Part shown: piece after piece, positions 25,789 through 34,291 of the stretch
How positions within the stretch are numbered: the first letter of the stretch is position 1
Layout of the letters: every line of letters starts with the position of its first letter
NCBI GenBank assembly: GCA_900550235.1
Contig: URRQ01000013.1
Span: 1-46,261 of the forward strand
Source of the DNA: an uncultured Lachnospiraceae bacterium
GTDB taxonomy: Bacteria > Bacillota > Clostridia > Lachnospirales > Lachnospiraceae
Length of the DNA: 46,261 nt
Reading direction: 5' to 3'
Notes under the pieces: model-generated
Seen by the model: only the letters and a program-made list of their open reading frames with translations
Database searches by the model: none
What the model was told of the DNA's origin: nothing
Made by a program: the position numbers and the translations under genes

Positions 25789-26742
25789 CTACTTACCTTC
25801 AATAATACTCTTACGAACTCTCGGATCAACTACTGCATACAGAATATCCATTCCTACCATACACACAATAAAGATCATTGAGAAAAATAACGTTGTCGCA
25901 AGAATCATCGGGTAGTCTCTTCCGTTTACACTTTCTACGTAGTAACGTCCAAGTCCTGGAATTGTAAATATACGTTCAATTACAAATGATCCTGTTACAA
26001 TTCCGGCAACCTGAGGTGCAACGATAGAAATAATTGGTGTTAGAGCATTTCTCATAACATGTCTCTTAACAATCTGGAATTTTGAACATCCTTTTGCCTT
26101 AGCAAGAAGAATATAATCTGCTCCGAGAACATCCAAAACCGATGATCTCATAAAACGTGAATAAGTTGCAATACCTCCAATAGATGCTGCCAATGTAGGC
26201 AATGCTGTATATTGGAATATTTCCGGAACACTCATTCCTTCTGTTGCCCATCCGACAATTGGGAAATAACCTCCTGCTCCATATTTCTGTAATAAAGCTG
26301 CAAATACGAAGCTCGGAATGGAAACTCCTAGAATTGCAATAAAAATCGTAACAAAATCAATCCATCTTCCACGATTAAATGCTGCCAAAATTCCAAGAAT
26401 TAATCCAAGCACCAAACTAACTACTACTGCCTGAAGACCAAGACGTAACGAAGCAGGGAATCTCTCTTCAATCACCTGATTTGCCTGCAGACCTGGTGTT
26501 TTATATGATTCTCCCATATTTCCATGGAACAGATTTTTAAGGTAAATGACATATTGCTCTGTTACCGGTTTATCAAGCCCCCATTTTTCTTCCAAGTTTT
26601 TCTGCACTGCTTCTGGAAGTACCTTTGTTGTTGCCTGCGTTGGATCGCCCGGCATTGTATACATAAGGAAAAAAGTAGCTGTTAGAATGATCCACAGAGT
26701 AAATATCATGTATAAAATTTTCTTTGTAATATATTTTACCAT
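25789..26742 (-). CDS. Oligopeptide-type ABC transporter permease, OppB class
   Basis: This is a 317-residue permease. The N terminus MVKYITKKILYMIFTLWIIL... is the first helix of the OppB/DppB family, followed by TMPGDPTQA, the conserved extracellular segment. The EAA loop DYILLAKAKGCSKFQIVKRH (about 205-224) contacts the ATPases. AAGGAT lies about 10 bases before the ATG. The gap of 68 bases to the binding-protein gene holds a strong hairpin, probably to tune relative expression. Confidence 0.94.
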   Translation of the reverse strand: MVKYITKKILYMIFTLWIILTATFFLMYTMPGDPTQATTKVLPEAVQKNLEEKWGLDKPVTEQYVIYLKNLFHGNMGESYKTPGLQANQVIEERFPASLRLGLQAVVVSLVLGLILGILAAFNRGRWIDFVTIFIAILGVSIPSFVFAALLQKYGAGGYFPIVGWATEGMSVPEIFQYTALPTLAASIGGIATYSRFMRSSVLDVLGADYILLAKAKGCSKFQIVKRHVMRNALTPIISIVAPQVAGIVTGSFVIERIFTIPGLGRYYVESVNGRDYPMILATTLFFSMIFIVCMVGMDILYAVVDPRVRKSIIEGK

Positions 26743-26764
26743 TCTGCTTTCTATCCTTTCTAAT

Positions 26765-26791
26765 ACAGCGGGAGAAAAATTCTCCCGCTGT
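26765..26791. repeat. Intercistronic stem-loop between the binding protein and permease genes
   Basis: ACAGCGGGAGAA (26765-26776) pairs perfectly with TTCTCCCGCTGT (26780-26791) around a 3-base loop. On the transcribed minus strand it is followed by ATTAGAAAGG and not by a T-run, so it is not a normal terminator. Such hairpins after binding-protein genes often protect the upstream mRNA so that the lipoprotein is made in excess over the permeases; that role is inferred here. Confidence 0.8.
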
Positions 26792-26810
26792 CAGATGCGT
26801 TTTTAATCAA

Positions 26811-28472
26811 TTATTCAATATAAGCATCTCTGAATTCGAGAGCCGGTCCACCAGCTCCATTGACATATACACCTTTTAAGTTTGGACTTAAAAGAGTATT
26901 TACATATGTATATGTTACTGGAGAAATACCACATTTTTCTACAGTAAGGATTTCTTCTGCACGAGCAAATTTCTCTCCTCGAACTTTGTTATCCTGTTCT
27001 GTTTTACATGCATTTACAAGTTCATCATACTCTGCATCTGAGAAAAATGCTGGGTTGTTTCCATCACCAGTTGTGTAACACTGCATGAATGTCATAGGAT
27101 CATTGTAGTCAGCTCCCCATCCTGTCTCACATACCTGATATAATCCTTTTGATACCTGGTTGTTAAAAGATGAGTTATCGGAAGCTGTCTCAATATTTAC
27201 TTTTACACCAAGTTTTTTCTGCCACTGATCCTGATAGAATTCAGATGCAACTTTTGTTCCGTTGTCTGCGTTTCTCTGTAAGAATGTGATCTCAAGAGTT
27301 TCACCTGCTTTACCAATTTCTTTTAATCCTTCTTCTAACAGCGCTTTTGCATCCTGATCTAATAATTTCTGCATTGGTTCATCATAGTTATCACGGAAAA
27401 TTTCTTCTCCGATAGCTGTTCCCGGAGGTACCTCTGCATATGCAGCTTTGTCTTTCTTAAGAACCTGTGTAGCGTATGCTTCTCTATCAAAGGCAATTGC
27501 AAATGCTTTTCTGATCTTTTCGTTTGTAAATACACCATTTGGATCTTCGTTGTTGAAGCAAATGTATGAGTTTCTTGGCTGTGGACCTGAAACTAACTGT
27601 ACTTTTCCTGCATCAATATCGGCCTGTTTCTGCTCAAGATACTGTGTGCTTACATTTTCAATTACGTTAACCTTATTTTGATCAAAAAGCTGCTGTCTTG
27701 TATTTTCATCCTGAGCAAGTACAAGCTCAACTTCATCAAGTTTAACATTTTCTGCATCCCAGTAGTTTGGATTTTTCTCTAATACAACTTTAGAACCTCT
27801 CGTCCACTCTGTTACATAAAATGGTCCTGACTGTGCAAGTTCTTCTGCTGTTGCTCCATAAGAAGAATTCTTATCGCCTTCCGTCTTTGCTTCCGGAACA
27901 GGTGTTACGTTAGAGAATGTTAATAATTGAGGGAAGTATGGAAGTGGTTCAACAAGTGTGATTTCCAATGTCTTCTCATCAACTGCTTTAGCTCCTACAT
28001 CTTCTTTTGCTCCTTTTCCAGTATTAAATTCTTCTCCACCTTTAATACAATAGAAAATACCAGCATTGTGGCAGTTTACTTCCGGGTCAAAAATACGACG
28101 AATAGAGTTCACATAATCTTCCGCTTTTACAGTTTCTCCGTCCGCATATTTGTTATCTCTTAAGTGGAATGTATAAACCAATCCGTCTTCAGAAACTTCA
28201 TAGCTTTCCGCTCCTGCTTCAGTCAATTTTCCGTCAATCAAACGAAGCAGTGTTTCCTGATATTCCAGTACAATTTGATTCTTCTGAGAATCATCTGCAC
28301 GTCCCGGATCCAATGTATCAGGATCTGTTGTCATAATTGCTGTTACTTTTGCTTCCTTAGAACCGCTTTCCTCTCCTTTAGAAGCTTCCTTCTTGTCTGA
28401 GCCGCCACCACATGCAGTTAATGAAACGGCCATTGCTGCAGCTAAGATTGCTGCTACAACTCTTTTTTTCAT
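26811..28472 (-). CDS. Opp/Dpp-family extracellular substrate-binding lipoprotein
   Basis: This is a 553-residue solute-binding protein of family SBP_bac_5. The N terminus MKKRVVAAILAAAMAVSLTACGGG is a lipoprotein signal peptide with lipobox LTAC, so the mature protein is anchored outside the membrane. Family features include the early TLDPGRADD segment and the RKAFAIAFDREAYATQVL block. The start follows GAGAGG by 7 bases. It is the first transporter gene, followed by oppB after the stem-loop. The family binds peptides in most cases, and oligosaccharides in some bacteria and archaea. With peptidases and glycosidases encoded around it, a glycopeptide or manno-oligosaccharide ligand is a reasonable hypothesis. 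Confidence 0.93.
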   Translation of the reverse strand: MKKRVVAAILAAAMAVSLTACGGGSDKKEASKGEESGSKEAKVTAIMTTDPDTLDPGRADDSQKNQIVLEYQETLLRLIDGKLTEAGAESYEVSEDGLVYTFHLRDNKYADGETVKAEDYVNSIRRIFDPEVNCHNAGIFYCIKGGEEFNTGKGAKEDVGAKAVDEKTLEITLVEPLPYFPQLLTFSNVTPVPEAKTEGDKNSSYGATAEELAQSGPFYVTEWTRGSKVVLEKNPNYWDAENVKLDEVELVLAQDENTRQQLFDQNKVNVIENVSTQYLEQKQADIDAGKVQLVSGPQPRNSYICFNNEDPNGVFTNEKIRKAFAIAFDREAYATQVLKKDKAAYAEVPPGTAIGEEIFRDNYDEPMQKLLDQDAKALLEEGLKEIGKAGETLEITFLQRNADNGTKVASEFYQDQWQKKLGVKVNIETASDNSSFNNQVSKGLYQVCETGWGADYNDPMTFMQCYTTGDGNNPAFFSDAEYDELVNACKTEQDNKVRGEKFARAEEILTVEKCGISPVTYTYVNTLLSPNLKGVYVNGAGGPALEFRDAYIE

Positions 28473-28499
28473 AATGCTTCCTCTCTTTCTTTTATTTTC

Positions 28500-28509
28500 A
28501 AAGCGCTTC
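28500..28509. promoter_or_regulatory. Candidate cre (CcpA) site upstream of the binding-protein gene
   Basis: AAAGCGCTTC, with the palindromic core AAGCGCTT, lies 28 bases before the binding-protein start, in the 56-base gap after the oxidoreductase gene. It resembles the cre core (AARCGYTT) but the outer TG/CA are not kept. If real it would block read-through into the importer genes when preferred sugars are present. Confidence 0.3.
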
Positions 28510-28528
28510 TGCGCATTGATATCTTGTT

Positions 28529-29827
28529 TTATTCTACTTCTTCTAGCTTTATTGGCTTACCACCTAAAAGTCTGGATTGTTCTGCTGCGAGAGCGATTAG
28601 ATGACTTTGAATTGAAACATCAATTCCCGTCCTCAAAGTTTCATCATCAGCTCCCTTTTCTACTGCCATAAGGAAATCATGAATCAAACGGTTATCTCCT
28701 CCTGCATGCCCACTCATATCTCCTTCTGCTACGTCAAACTCTTCCGGATCCTTTCCAAATTCATCAAGCGTAACTTTATTGTCCTTCAAATTACCATATA
28801 TATCTCCTTTTGTACCACAGACATGTATCGTTCTTCCCCCATGTCCTGTAAACGCGCACATTTGGAAATCAACAGTAACGCCGTCTTCAAACTCCATATT
28901 TACAATCTGATGATCTACGACATCATTATCACAATGGTATACGCAACGACCATATGGTCCTGTTCTCAATGCATGGTATACTGCATCTTCACTTAAATCA
29001 TTTGGAGAAAGTACACATACTGGCCAAGCGTCGTCTCCGGTTCTTCCTTCTTTTACAATATCCCGAATTCCCGTTCTCTTATTAGTAATATATATTTTCT
29101 CTGCATCATATGGACAATTCTCTTTTGCCGCACAACCGTCTAGGCATCTGTGCGAAGCCCCTTCTGGCGCCTGATCACTTTTAAAATGCGAAAGACTTCC
29201 AAAAGAAGATACGCTTTTACATTCTTTACCAATTAACCATGCAAAAATATCACAGTCATGACAACTCTTTGCAAGAATCATTGGACTAGTTTCTTTTGAA
29301 TTTCTCCAGTTTCCTCTGACATAGCTATGCGCCTGATGCCAATATGTTACATATTCCATAGCCTGAATAGAAACAACTTCTCCAATTTTTCCAGAGTCTA
29401 TCAATTCTTTTACTTTTGAATAAAATGGTGTATAACGCAACACATGTCCTACCGCTACAATTCGATTATATTGATGTGCAGCTTGCTGAAGTCTTCGACA
29501 CTCTTCTGCCGAAGGTGAAACTGGTTTCTCACATAACACATGATATCCTAAACTCAATGCTTTAATCGCCTGCTCTACATGCTGTCTGTCTTGCGTAGCA
29601 ATTACAACTGCATCCGCTAACCTTGGCTGCTCAAACATTTCCTCTGCTGATTCAAAACATCTAGACTCTTCTAGCTCATATACTTTTTGAGCTTTTTCTC
29701 GCTTCTCTTTTATTGGATCGGCAACTGCAACTACTTGCATTTCCTCTGGCTTTACAAATTGATAATGACCATATATATCATTTCCTCTGTTCCCAAGTCC
29801 AGCAATCGCACATGTTATTCTTCTCAT
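28529..29827 (-). CDS. Gfo/Idh/MocA family oxidoreductase
   Basis: This is a 432-residue NAD(P)-dependent dehydrogenase-like protein. The Rossmann start ITCAIAGLGNRGNDIYG (about 4-20), VVAVADP, the ATQDRQH segment and the family motif CEKPVSPS (about 99-106) are clear. The C-terminal domain contains a cysteine-rich insert HRCLDGCAAKENCPYDAEKIY (about 234-254) that typical Gfo/Idh members lack. Its ATG overlaps the stop of the GH36 gene (ATGA), so it is co-translated with that enzyme. Members oxidise sugar hydroxyls or act as NAD-dependent glycosidases by a keto-intermediate. Which of these applies here cannot be said. Confidence 0.85.
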   Translation of the reverse strand: MRRITCAIAGLGNRGNDIYGHYQFVKPEEMQVVAVADPIKEKREKAQKVYELEESRCFESAEEMFEQPRLADAVVIATQDRQHVEQAIKALSLGYHVLCEKPVSPSAEECRRLQQAAHQYNRIVAVGHVLRYTPFYSKVKELIDSGKIGEVVSIQAMEYVTYWHQAHSYVRGNWRNSKETSPMILAKSCHDCDIFAWLIGKECKSVSSFGSLSHFKSDQAPEGASHRCLDGCAAKENCPYDAEKIYITNKRTGIRDIVKEGRTGDDAWPVCVLSPNDLSEDAVYHALRTGPYGRCVYHCDNDVVDHQIVNMEFEDGVTVDFQMCAFTGHGGRTIHVCGTKGDIYGNLKDNKVTLDEFGKDPEEFDVAEGDMSGHAGGDNRLIHDFLMAVEKGADDETLRTGIDVSIQSHLIALAAEQSRLLGGKPIKLEEVE

Positions 29828-32058
29828 TTCATTTCCTCCTCAACAGTTTCCCATATAAAGATTCTCGATTGATAATCCCCTTGGTTTGATATATCTCGTC
29901 CTACTCCGGATGCATAATCAGAAATTATCATTCCTATATTCATGAGTTCATCTCCCCAATACACTTCTTCTCCATCTTTCAGTCTATACTGCTTATTTGC
30001 ATCTAAGCCTTTTAAATACAATCTTTTATATGGAGCATTGGAAGGCTGTCTCATTCTATAGTAAGCTGCCATAACTGTGTTTTTGTCTTCCGATACAACT
30101 TCCCATGCCGCTTCATCTGACTGGAATGGACTTAATATGCGATAGAAAGTTCCCTCCATGATGAACTTCCTATATTCTTTATAAAAATGAACCTGTTCCT
30201 TAATCTCAGCCTTTTCCTCGTCTGTCAATGTATTCAAATCCATCTCATAGCCAAAGCAACCAAAGTACGCTACATCTGCTCTTGTCTGAAGCGGCGTATT
30301 TCTGAATGTTTGTTGATTCGGCGCCTCTGATACATGACATCCCATAGAACTCAACGGATATACCATACTGGTTCCATATTGGATTCGTATCCTCTCAATG
30401 GCATCTGTATTGTCAGAAGTCCAACATTGCGGAGCATAATAAAGCATCCCTGGATCAAATCTTGCTCCTCCACTTGCACATGATTCAAACAAAATTGTTG
30501 GAAATTCTTTCGTTAATCTCTCATATAAACTATAGATTCCCAAAATATGTCTATGGAAAAGTTTACCTTGATCTTTCTTCTCTCTTCTTCTCGAAAATGC
30601 TTCTGAGATACTTCGATTCATATCCCATTTTATATAAGAAATCGGGGCTTCACTTAATACTTTGCAAAGTAAATCTCCTATGTACTGCACAACTTCTTCT
30701 TTTGAAAAGTCAAGTACATATTGATTTCTTCCATGGCAGATCGGACGATTCTCTGTCCCAATCAGCCAATCCTGATGCAAACGGTAAAGATCACTTTCTT
30801 CGCTTACCATCTCCGGCTCTATCCAAAGTCCAAACTTCATACCTAGCTGTTCAATCTTTTCCCCAAGCCCTTTCACTCCGTTCGGCAACTTTCGCAAATC
30901 AGGATACCAATCTCCCAGCGATGTAGTATCGTCATCTCGTTTTCCAAACCAACCATCATCTAATACAAACATCTCTACATCAAGATCTCTTGCTGTTTTT
31001 GCGATGTTCATGATTTTTTCTTCGTTGAAGTTCATAAATGTGGCTTCCCAGTTATTTATAACAACCGGTCTTGCCTGATCTCTCCAAACTCCTCTTGCCA
31101 GCCTTGTTCGATATAACTTATGGAAGGTCTGACTCATTCCATTCATACCATTGTCAGAATACACAAGAACAGCTTCCGGTGTTTGAAATGTTTCACCCTT
31201 TTTCAATGTCCACGAAAATCCTTCCGGATGTATTCCAAGCATTGCTCTTGCAACCTGAAAAGTATCTACATTCACCTGAACTAAAAAGTTCCCGCTATAG
31301 ACCAAACTAAATCCAATTACTTCTCCTGCATCCTCTGTCGTATTCTTTCTCTTTAATGCAAAAAACGGATTGAACTGGTGACTGCTATGTCCTCTCATGC
31401 TATATACAGATTGCACTCCCTCATGCAGCTCATGATTCTTCACATATCTTTCTCTCGCCCATGCTCCTGTCAATGTAACCATTTCATACTCTGCATCTGG
31501 AAAGTCCAAACTAAAACTCATTGCCTGCTCCAAAGAGATTTCCTGCTTTCCACAGTGTTCAAATCTTGCATTCCTACAGATAACTGGAAAATTCTCAAAA
31601 ATCGTATAGGAGAGAATTAACGTTGTTCCAATGACTTTGTCTTTTAAAGTAATTTCTAATGTCTCCGCTTCATCTGCGGATTCGGTGTAAACTGACGGCA
31701 ATCCATCTAATTTCTTTTTTCCTCGATATATCTTGTAGCTGTCATACTGAAATTCTGAAATCCCGCTGCCATCTTCTTGAAGAATCTCATATGCCGGATA
31801 TCGCATATCCCCTCTTCCATAGGATGGATATTCCTGTCGTATATACTCCATAGAAAATTCTCTATTTCCTTTAAAAGCACATGGTGCCATGTCCTTTCTT
31901 CCATACTCGATATATTTTCGAAAACATTTTCCATCGTGTACTTTTTTTCCAAAATAAACTTGACCAAGCTGTCCATTTTCCAATATAGCCATTACATAAC
32001 TAATTTCTTTATTGTATAAATGAAATTCTTGTGTTCTCTCATGAAATACAATCGCCAT
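29824..32058 (-). CDS. Alpha-galactosidase, glycoside hydrolase family 36
   Basis: This 744-residue retaining alpha-galactosidase has no signal peptide, so it is cytoplasmic. After the N-terminal beta-sandwich domain, the barrel carries FVLDDGWFG (about 374-382), the nucleophile in YIKWDMNR (Asp479) and the acid/base in WTSDNTDAI (Asp549), the full GH36 catalytic set. The C-terminal beta domain is complete and the length is typical. It starts 2 bases after the stop of the PLP enzyme gene, with GGTGA upstream. Released galactose could enter the galKT pathway at 8935-11627. Raffinose-type sugars are the common substrates, but the neighbours here point to a galactose-capped glycan or glycopeptide. 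Confidence 0.94.
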   Translation of the reverse strand: MAIVFHERTQEFHLYNKEISYVMAILENGQLGQVYFGKKVHDGKCFRKYIEYGRKDMAPCAFKGNREFSMEYIRQEYPSYGRGDMRYPAYEILQEDGSGISEFQYDSYKIYRGKKKLDGLPSVYTESADEAETLEITLKDKVIGTTLILSYTIFENFPVICRNARFEHCGKQEISLEQAMSFSLDFPDAEYEMVTLTGAWARERYVKNHELHEGVQSVYSMRGHSSHQFNPFFALKRKNTTEDAGEVIGFSLVYSGNFLVQVNVDTFQVARAMLGIHPEGFSWTLKKGETFQTPEAVLVYSDNGMNGMSQTFHKLYRTRLARGVWRDQARPVVINNWEATFMNFNEEKIMNIAKTARDLDVEMFVLDDGWFGKRDDDTTSLGDWYPDLRKLPNGVKGLGEKIEQLGMKFGLWIEPEMVSEESDLYRLHQDWLIGTENRPICHGRNQYVLDFSKEEVVQYIGDLLCKVLSEAPISYIKWDMNRSISEAFSRRREKKDQGKLFHRHILGIYSLYERLTKEFPTILFESCASGGARFDPGMLYYAPQCWTSDNTDAIERIRIQYGTSMVYPLSSMGCHVSEAPNQQTFRNTPLQTRADVAYFGCFGYEMDLNTLTDEEKAEIKEQVHFYKEYRKFIMEGTFYRILSPFQSDEAAWEVVSEDKNTVMAAYYRMRQPSNAPYKRLYLKGLDANKQYRLKDGEEVYWGDELMNIGMIISDYASGVGRDISNQGDYQSRIFIWETVEEEMK

Positions 32059-32060
32059 TA

Positions 32061-33254
32061 TTATTCACCACTACTTTCATCATTCATATAGACAGCATCA
32101 AACGCATTCGCTAAATCCTGCTTTAATATCTCATTTCCTTCCAAACCGCAATGTATACGGATTATATTGCTTGATCCACCCATGGACTTTGCCTCTTCTT
32201 CACTCTGCCTTGCATACGGCATCATGACAAGACTTTCAAATCCGCCCCATGATACTCCAATCTTAAATACCTTCAACTCTTCACAGAATTTCTTTGCCTG
32301 TTCTACCGTTCCATCTATTTCAAAACTCAAAAGACCTGTACTTCCACTTTGCTGTTTCTTAATTAATTCTGCTTGAGGATGTGAAGAAATTCCTGGATAA
32401 TACACGTTTCTTACTTTTGGATGTTTCTTCAGCCATTCAGCAATATCTTTTGCTGTTCGTTCGTGTTCTTTCACTCGTACTTCTAAAGTGCGAAGTCCTC
32501 GTAAGATCAACCAACCTTCCATCGGCCCAATAATACTTCCCAATTGTTCGCGCATATTTCGAATCTTCTCTGCAAGGTCTCTATCCCTCATAATCAGCGC
32601 TCCACCAATTAGATCACTATGTCCTCCTAGATATTTTGAAGTGGTATGCATCACAATATCCACACCAAGTTCAAGTGGTCTTTGATAAATCGGTGTACAA
32701 TATGTATTATCAATGTAAACCTTGACGTTTCTTTTTTTTGCCAATTCTGAGACCTTTGCAATATCCTGAACTGAAAATACAACTGAAGATGGACTTTCTA
32801 AAACAATAAGCTGCGTCGTTTCTCTTAAAGCATTTTCAAATTCCTCAATTTGTGTTCCTTCTACAAACGTCGTTTCTATATTCATGTGCTCCTTACAATA
32901 TCCTGCCAAAAAATTCTTCAACGGACCATATGCATTTCTTACACAAATCACATGTCCACCAGTTGTACACACACTTAAAACTGCCGCTGTCGCCGCTGCC
33001 ATTCCAGATGAAAATACATAACATACTTCTCCTGACTCCAAAGCTGCAATCTTGTCTTCCAAAATTCGTACGGTTGGATTTTGTACTCGCCCATAGCAAT
33101 ATTTATCTCTATCTGTTACATCCAAATCATAATACTCATCGATGGAATCGAAGACATGTAATGAATTCATAAAAACAGGTGGTACAATTGCGTTATAATA
33201 TGTTTCGTAATTTTCTCCAAAATGCTCTAAAATCATTCCTGTATTTTTCTTCAT
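32061..33254 (-). CDS. PLP-dependent Cys/Met metabolism enzyme (gamma-synthase/lyase family)
   Basis: This 397-residue fold-type I PLP enzyme belongs to the trans-sulfuration family (cystathionine gamma-synthase/lyase, methionine gamma-lyase). The active-site lysine is in HTTSKYLGGHSDLIGG (about 208-223), the cofactor-stacking segment is SSGMAAATAA, and YGRVQNPTVRILE is the YxR substrate/phosphate region. The ATG at 33254 follows GAGGTG by 6 bases; the GTG at 33263 is part of that ribosome site. It is the first gene of the glycosidase-transporter operon, just 2 bases ahead of the alpha-galactosidase. Sequence alone does not say whether it makes or breaks a C-S bond; a catabolic lyase role fits a peptide-degrading locus. 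Confidence 0.88.
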   Translation of the reverse strand: MKKNTGMILEHFGENYETYYNAIVPPVFMNSLHVFDSIDEYYDLDVTDRDKYCYGRVQNPTVRILEDKIAALESGEVCYVFSSGMAAATAAVLSVCTTGGHVICVRNAYGPLKNFLAGYCKEHMNIETTFVEGTQIEEFENALRETTQLIVLESPSSVVFSVQDIAKVSELAKKRNVKVYIDNTYCTPIYQRPLELGVDIVMHTTSKYLGGHSDLIGGALIMRDRDLAEKIRNMREQLGSIIGPMEGWLILRGLRTLEVRVKEHERTAKDIAEWLKKHPKVRNVYYPGISSHPQAELIKKQQSGSTGLLSFEIDGTVEQAKKFCEELKVFKIGVSWGGFESLVMMPYARQSEEEAKSMGGSSNIIRIHCGLEGNEILKQDLANAFDAVYMNDESSGE

Positions 33255-33276
33255 CGCTAGCACCTCTCATTCAATT

Positions 33277-33298
33277 CCTATATGGTATAATCTATATG
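33277..33298. promoter_or_regulatory. Candidate GntR operator with direct CTATATG repeats
   Basis: CCTATATGGTATAAT (33277-33291) runs into a second CTATATG (33292-33298), so CTATATG occurs twice with a 14-base period. The region covers about +1 to +20 of the PLP-galactosidase operon promoter, a position suited to repression. The same 15 bases are found in the pepV promoter. Confidence 0.5.
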
Positions 33299-33302
33299 CT
33301 AT

Positions 33303-33330
33303 ATTATAGCTTTGCTTCTAAAAAAATCAA
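33303..33330 (-). promoter_or_regulatory. Promoter of the PLP lyase-galactosidase-transporter operon
   Basis: On the minus strand TTGATT (33330-33325), a 16-base spacer, TATAAT (33308-33303). The -35 lies within AAAAAATCAATTGATTTTTT (33321-33340), a perfect AT-rich palindrome directly after the GntR stop, which may also act as a weak terminator for the regulator gene. Confidence 0.7.
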
Positions 33331-33340
33331 TTGATTTTTT

Positions 33341-34039
33341 TTATGCTTTCTTTAACTGGTTTACAATGTCTTCATATACGCAATCCAACAATTTTGTATT
33401 GATTTTCTGTGCTTTCTTCAAATCTCTTTCTTTCAATGCCATGTACAATTCTTCATGATATGGCATACTAGATTTAAATGGAGCTTCCATTTCAAGAGGA
33501 AATTCCCAAAGTTTTTCAGTATATTTATCTAATAAATCCAGCATCGCATAGAATACTTGATTATGGCACATTTTATATAACATTTCATGAAATGCTTTGT
33601 CTTCTACTGTATCTTGAAGATTTGCATGAACTTTCTGCATAAGTTCTTCCGTTATTCTTCCAAGCTCTTCCATTTCTTGATTTGTTGCAGAATGCACTAT
33701 CATAACCAGCAATTCTTTTTCCATTGCTCTTCTTGCTTCTAATGCTTCTAAAAGTCTTTCTTTTTCCTGAGTAAAACCTAAAATAGATTGTATAGAATAA
33801 CTTTTTTGCCCACCACTTCCAACATAAATACCTTTTCCATTCTTGACCTCTACAATATTCTCGGCCTCTAATGTCTTAACAGCTTCACGAAGTGCTGTTC
33901 GGCTAACTTGCATCATTTCTATAAATTGTCCCTGTGAAGGCAACTTATCTCCTTCATGTAAATGTTGTTCTTCTATATACTTCTGAATATATTTTATGAT
34001 TTCTGATTGTAAAGAAATTCTTCTAATAGGTGTTACCAT
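33341..34039 (-). CDS. GntR family (FadR/FCD subfamily) transcriptional regulator
   Basis: This is a 232-residue regulator. The N-terminal winged helix shows EGDKLPSQGQFIEMMQVSRTALREAVKTLEAENIVEVKNGKG (about 28-70), the GntR DNA-binding signature. The C-terminal all-helical FCD domain shows the metal/ligand histidines in DKAFHEMLYKMCH and MPYHEELY. The ATG at 34039 follows GAGG by 5 bases; longer in-frame starts up to 34084 lie at or upstream of the predicted transcription start, so they are rejected. It precedes the PLP-galactosidase-transporter operon on the same strand and diverges from the epimerase gene. FCD regulators typically sense small acids or sugar acids. It probably represses both operons through the shared motif. 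Confidence 0.92.
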   Translation of the reverse strand: MVTPIRRISLQSEIIKYIQKYIEEQHLHEGDKLPSQGQFIEMMQVSRTALREAVKTLEAENIVEVKNGKGIYVGSGGQKSYSIQSILGFTQEKERLLEALEARRAMEKELLVMIVHSATNQEMEELGRITEELMQKVHANLQDTVEDKAFHEMLYKMCHNQVFYAMLDLLDKYTEKLWEFPLEMEAPFKSSMPYHEELYMALKERDLKKAQKINTKLLDCVYEDIVNQLKKA

Positions 34040-34070
34040 GATGACCTCACTATTTCCTTTTCTAAGACTC

Positions 34071-34099
34071 ATTATATATATCATCCAATTTCATGTCAA
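34071..34099 (-). promoter_or_regulatory. Consensus promoter of the GntR regulator gene
   Basis: Minus strand TTGACA (34099-34094), 17-base spacer, TATAAT (34076-34071): a full consensus promoter. Transcription would start near 34064. It lacks the CCTATATGG motif, so the regulator is probably made constitutively. The rest of the 250-base gap to the epimerase gene is A/T-rich without other clear features. Confidence 0.88.
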
Positions 34100-34245
34100 C
34101 TTAATTGTTATTTTTATACTTTATGCACAATTTCTATAGTTTCATTCTGTAATTACTGCATAGTGTTTTATCGTTATTTTGACAAATTTTAACCAAATTT
34201 CCAAATAATATACTCCTCTCTTCTTTCTTTTTCCCAAATTCTCTG

Positions 34246-34251
34246 TATAAT
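34246..34251 (+). promoter_or_regulatory. Possible -10 box of the aldose-epimerase gene
   Basis: TATAAT, 40 bases before the start codon. There is no convincing -35 at 16-18 bases, so the promoter may be weak or depend on an activator. Confidence 0.4.
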
Positions 34252-34291
34252 AGAATCAAAATATTATTAAAATAAAAAGGGGCGCTTTTCT

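Noticed and set aside
33321..33340. AT palindrome after the GntR gene as a strong terminator
   Set aside because: The stem is only A-T pairs apart from two C-G pairs, and it overlaps the -35 of the next operon. It may be a weak terminator at most.
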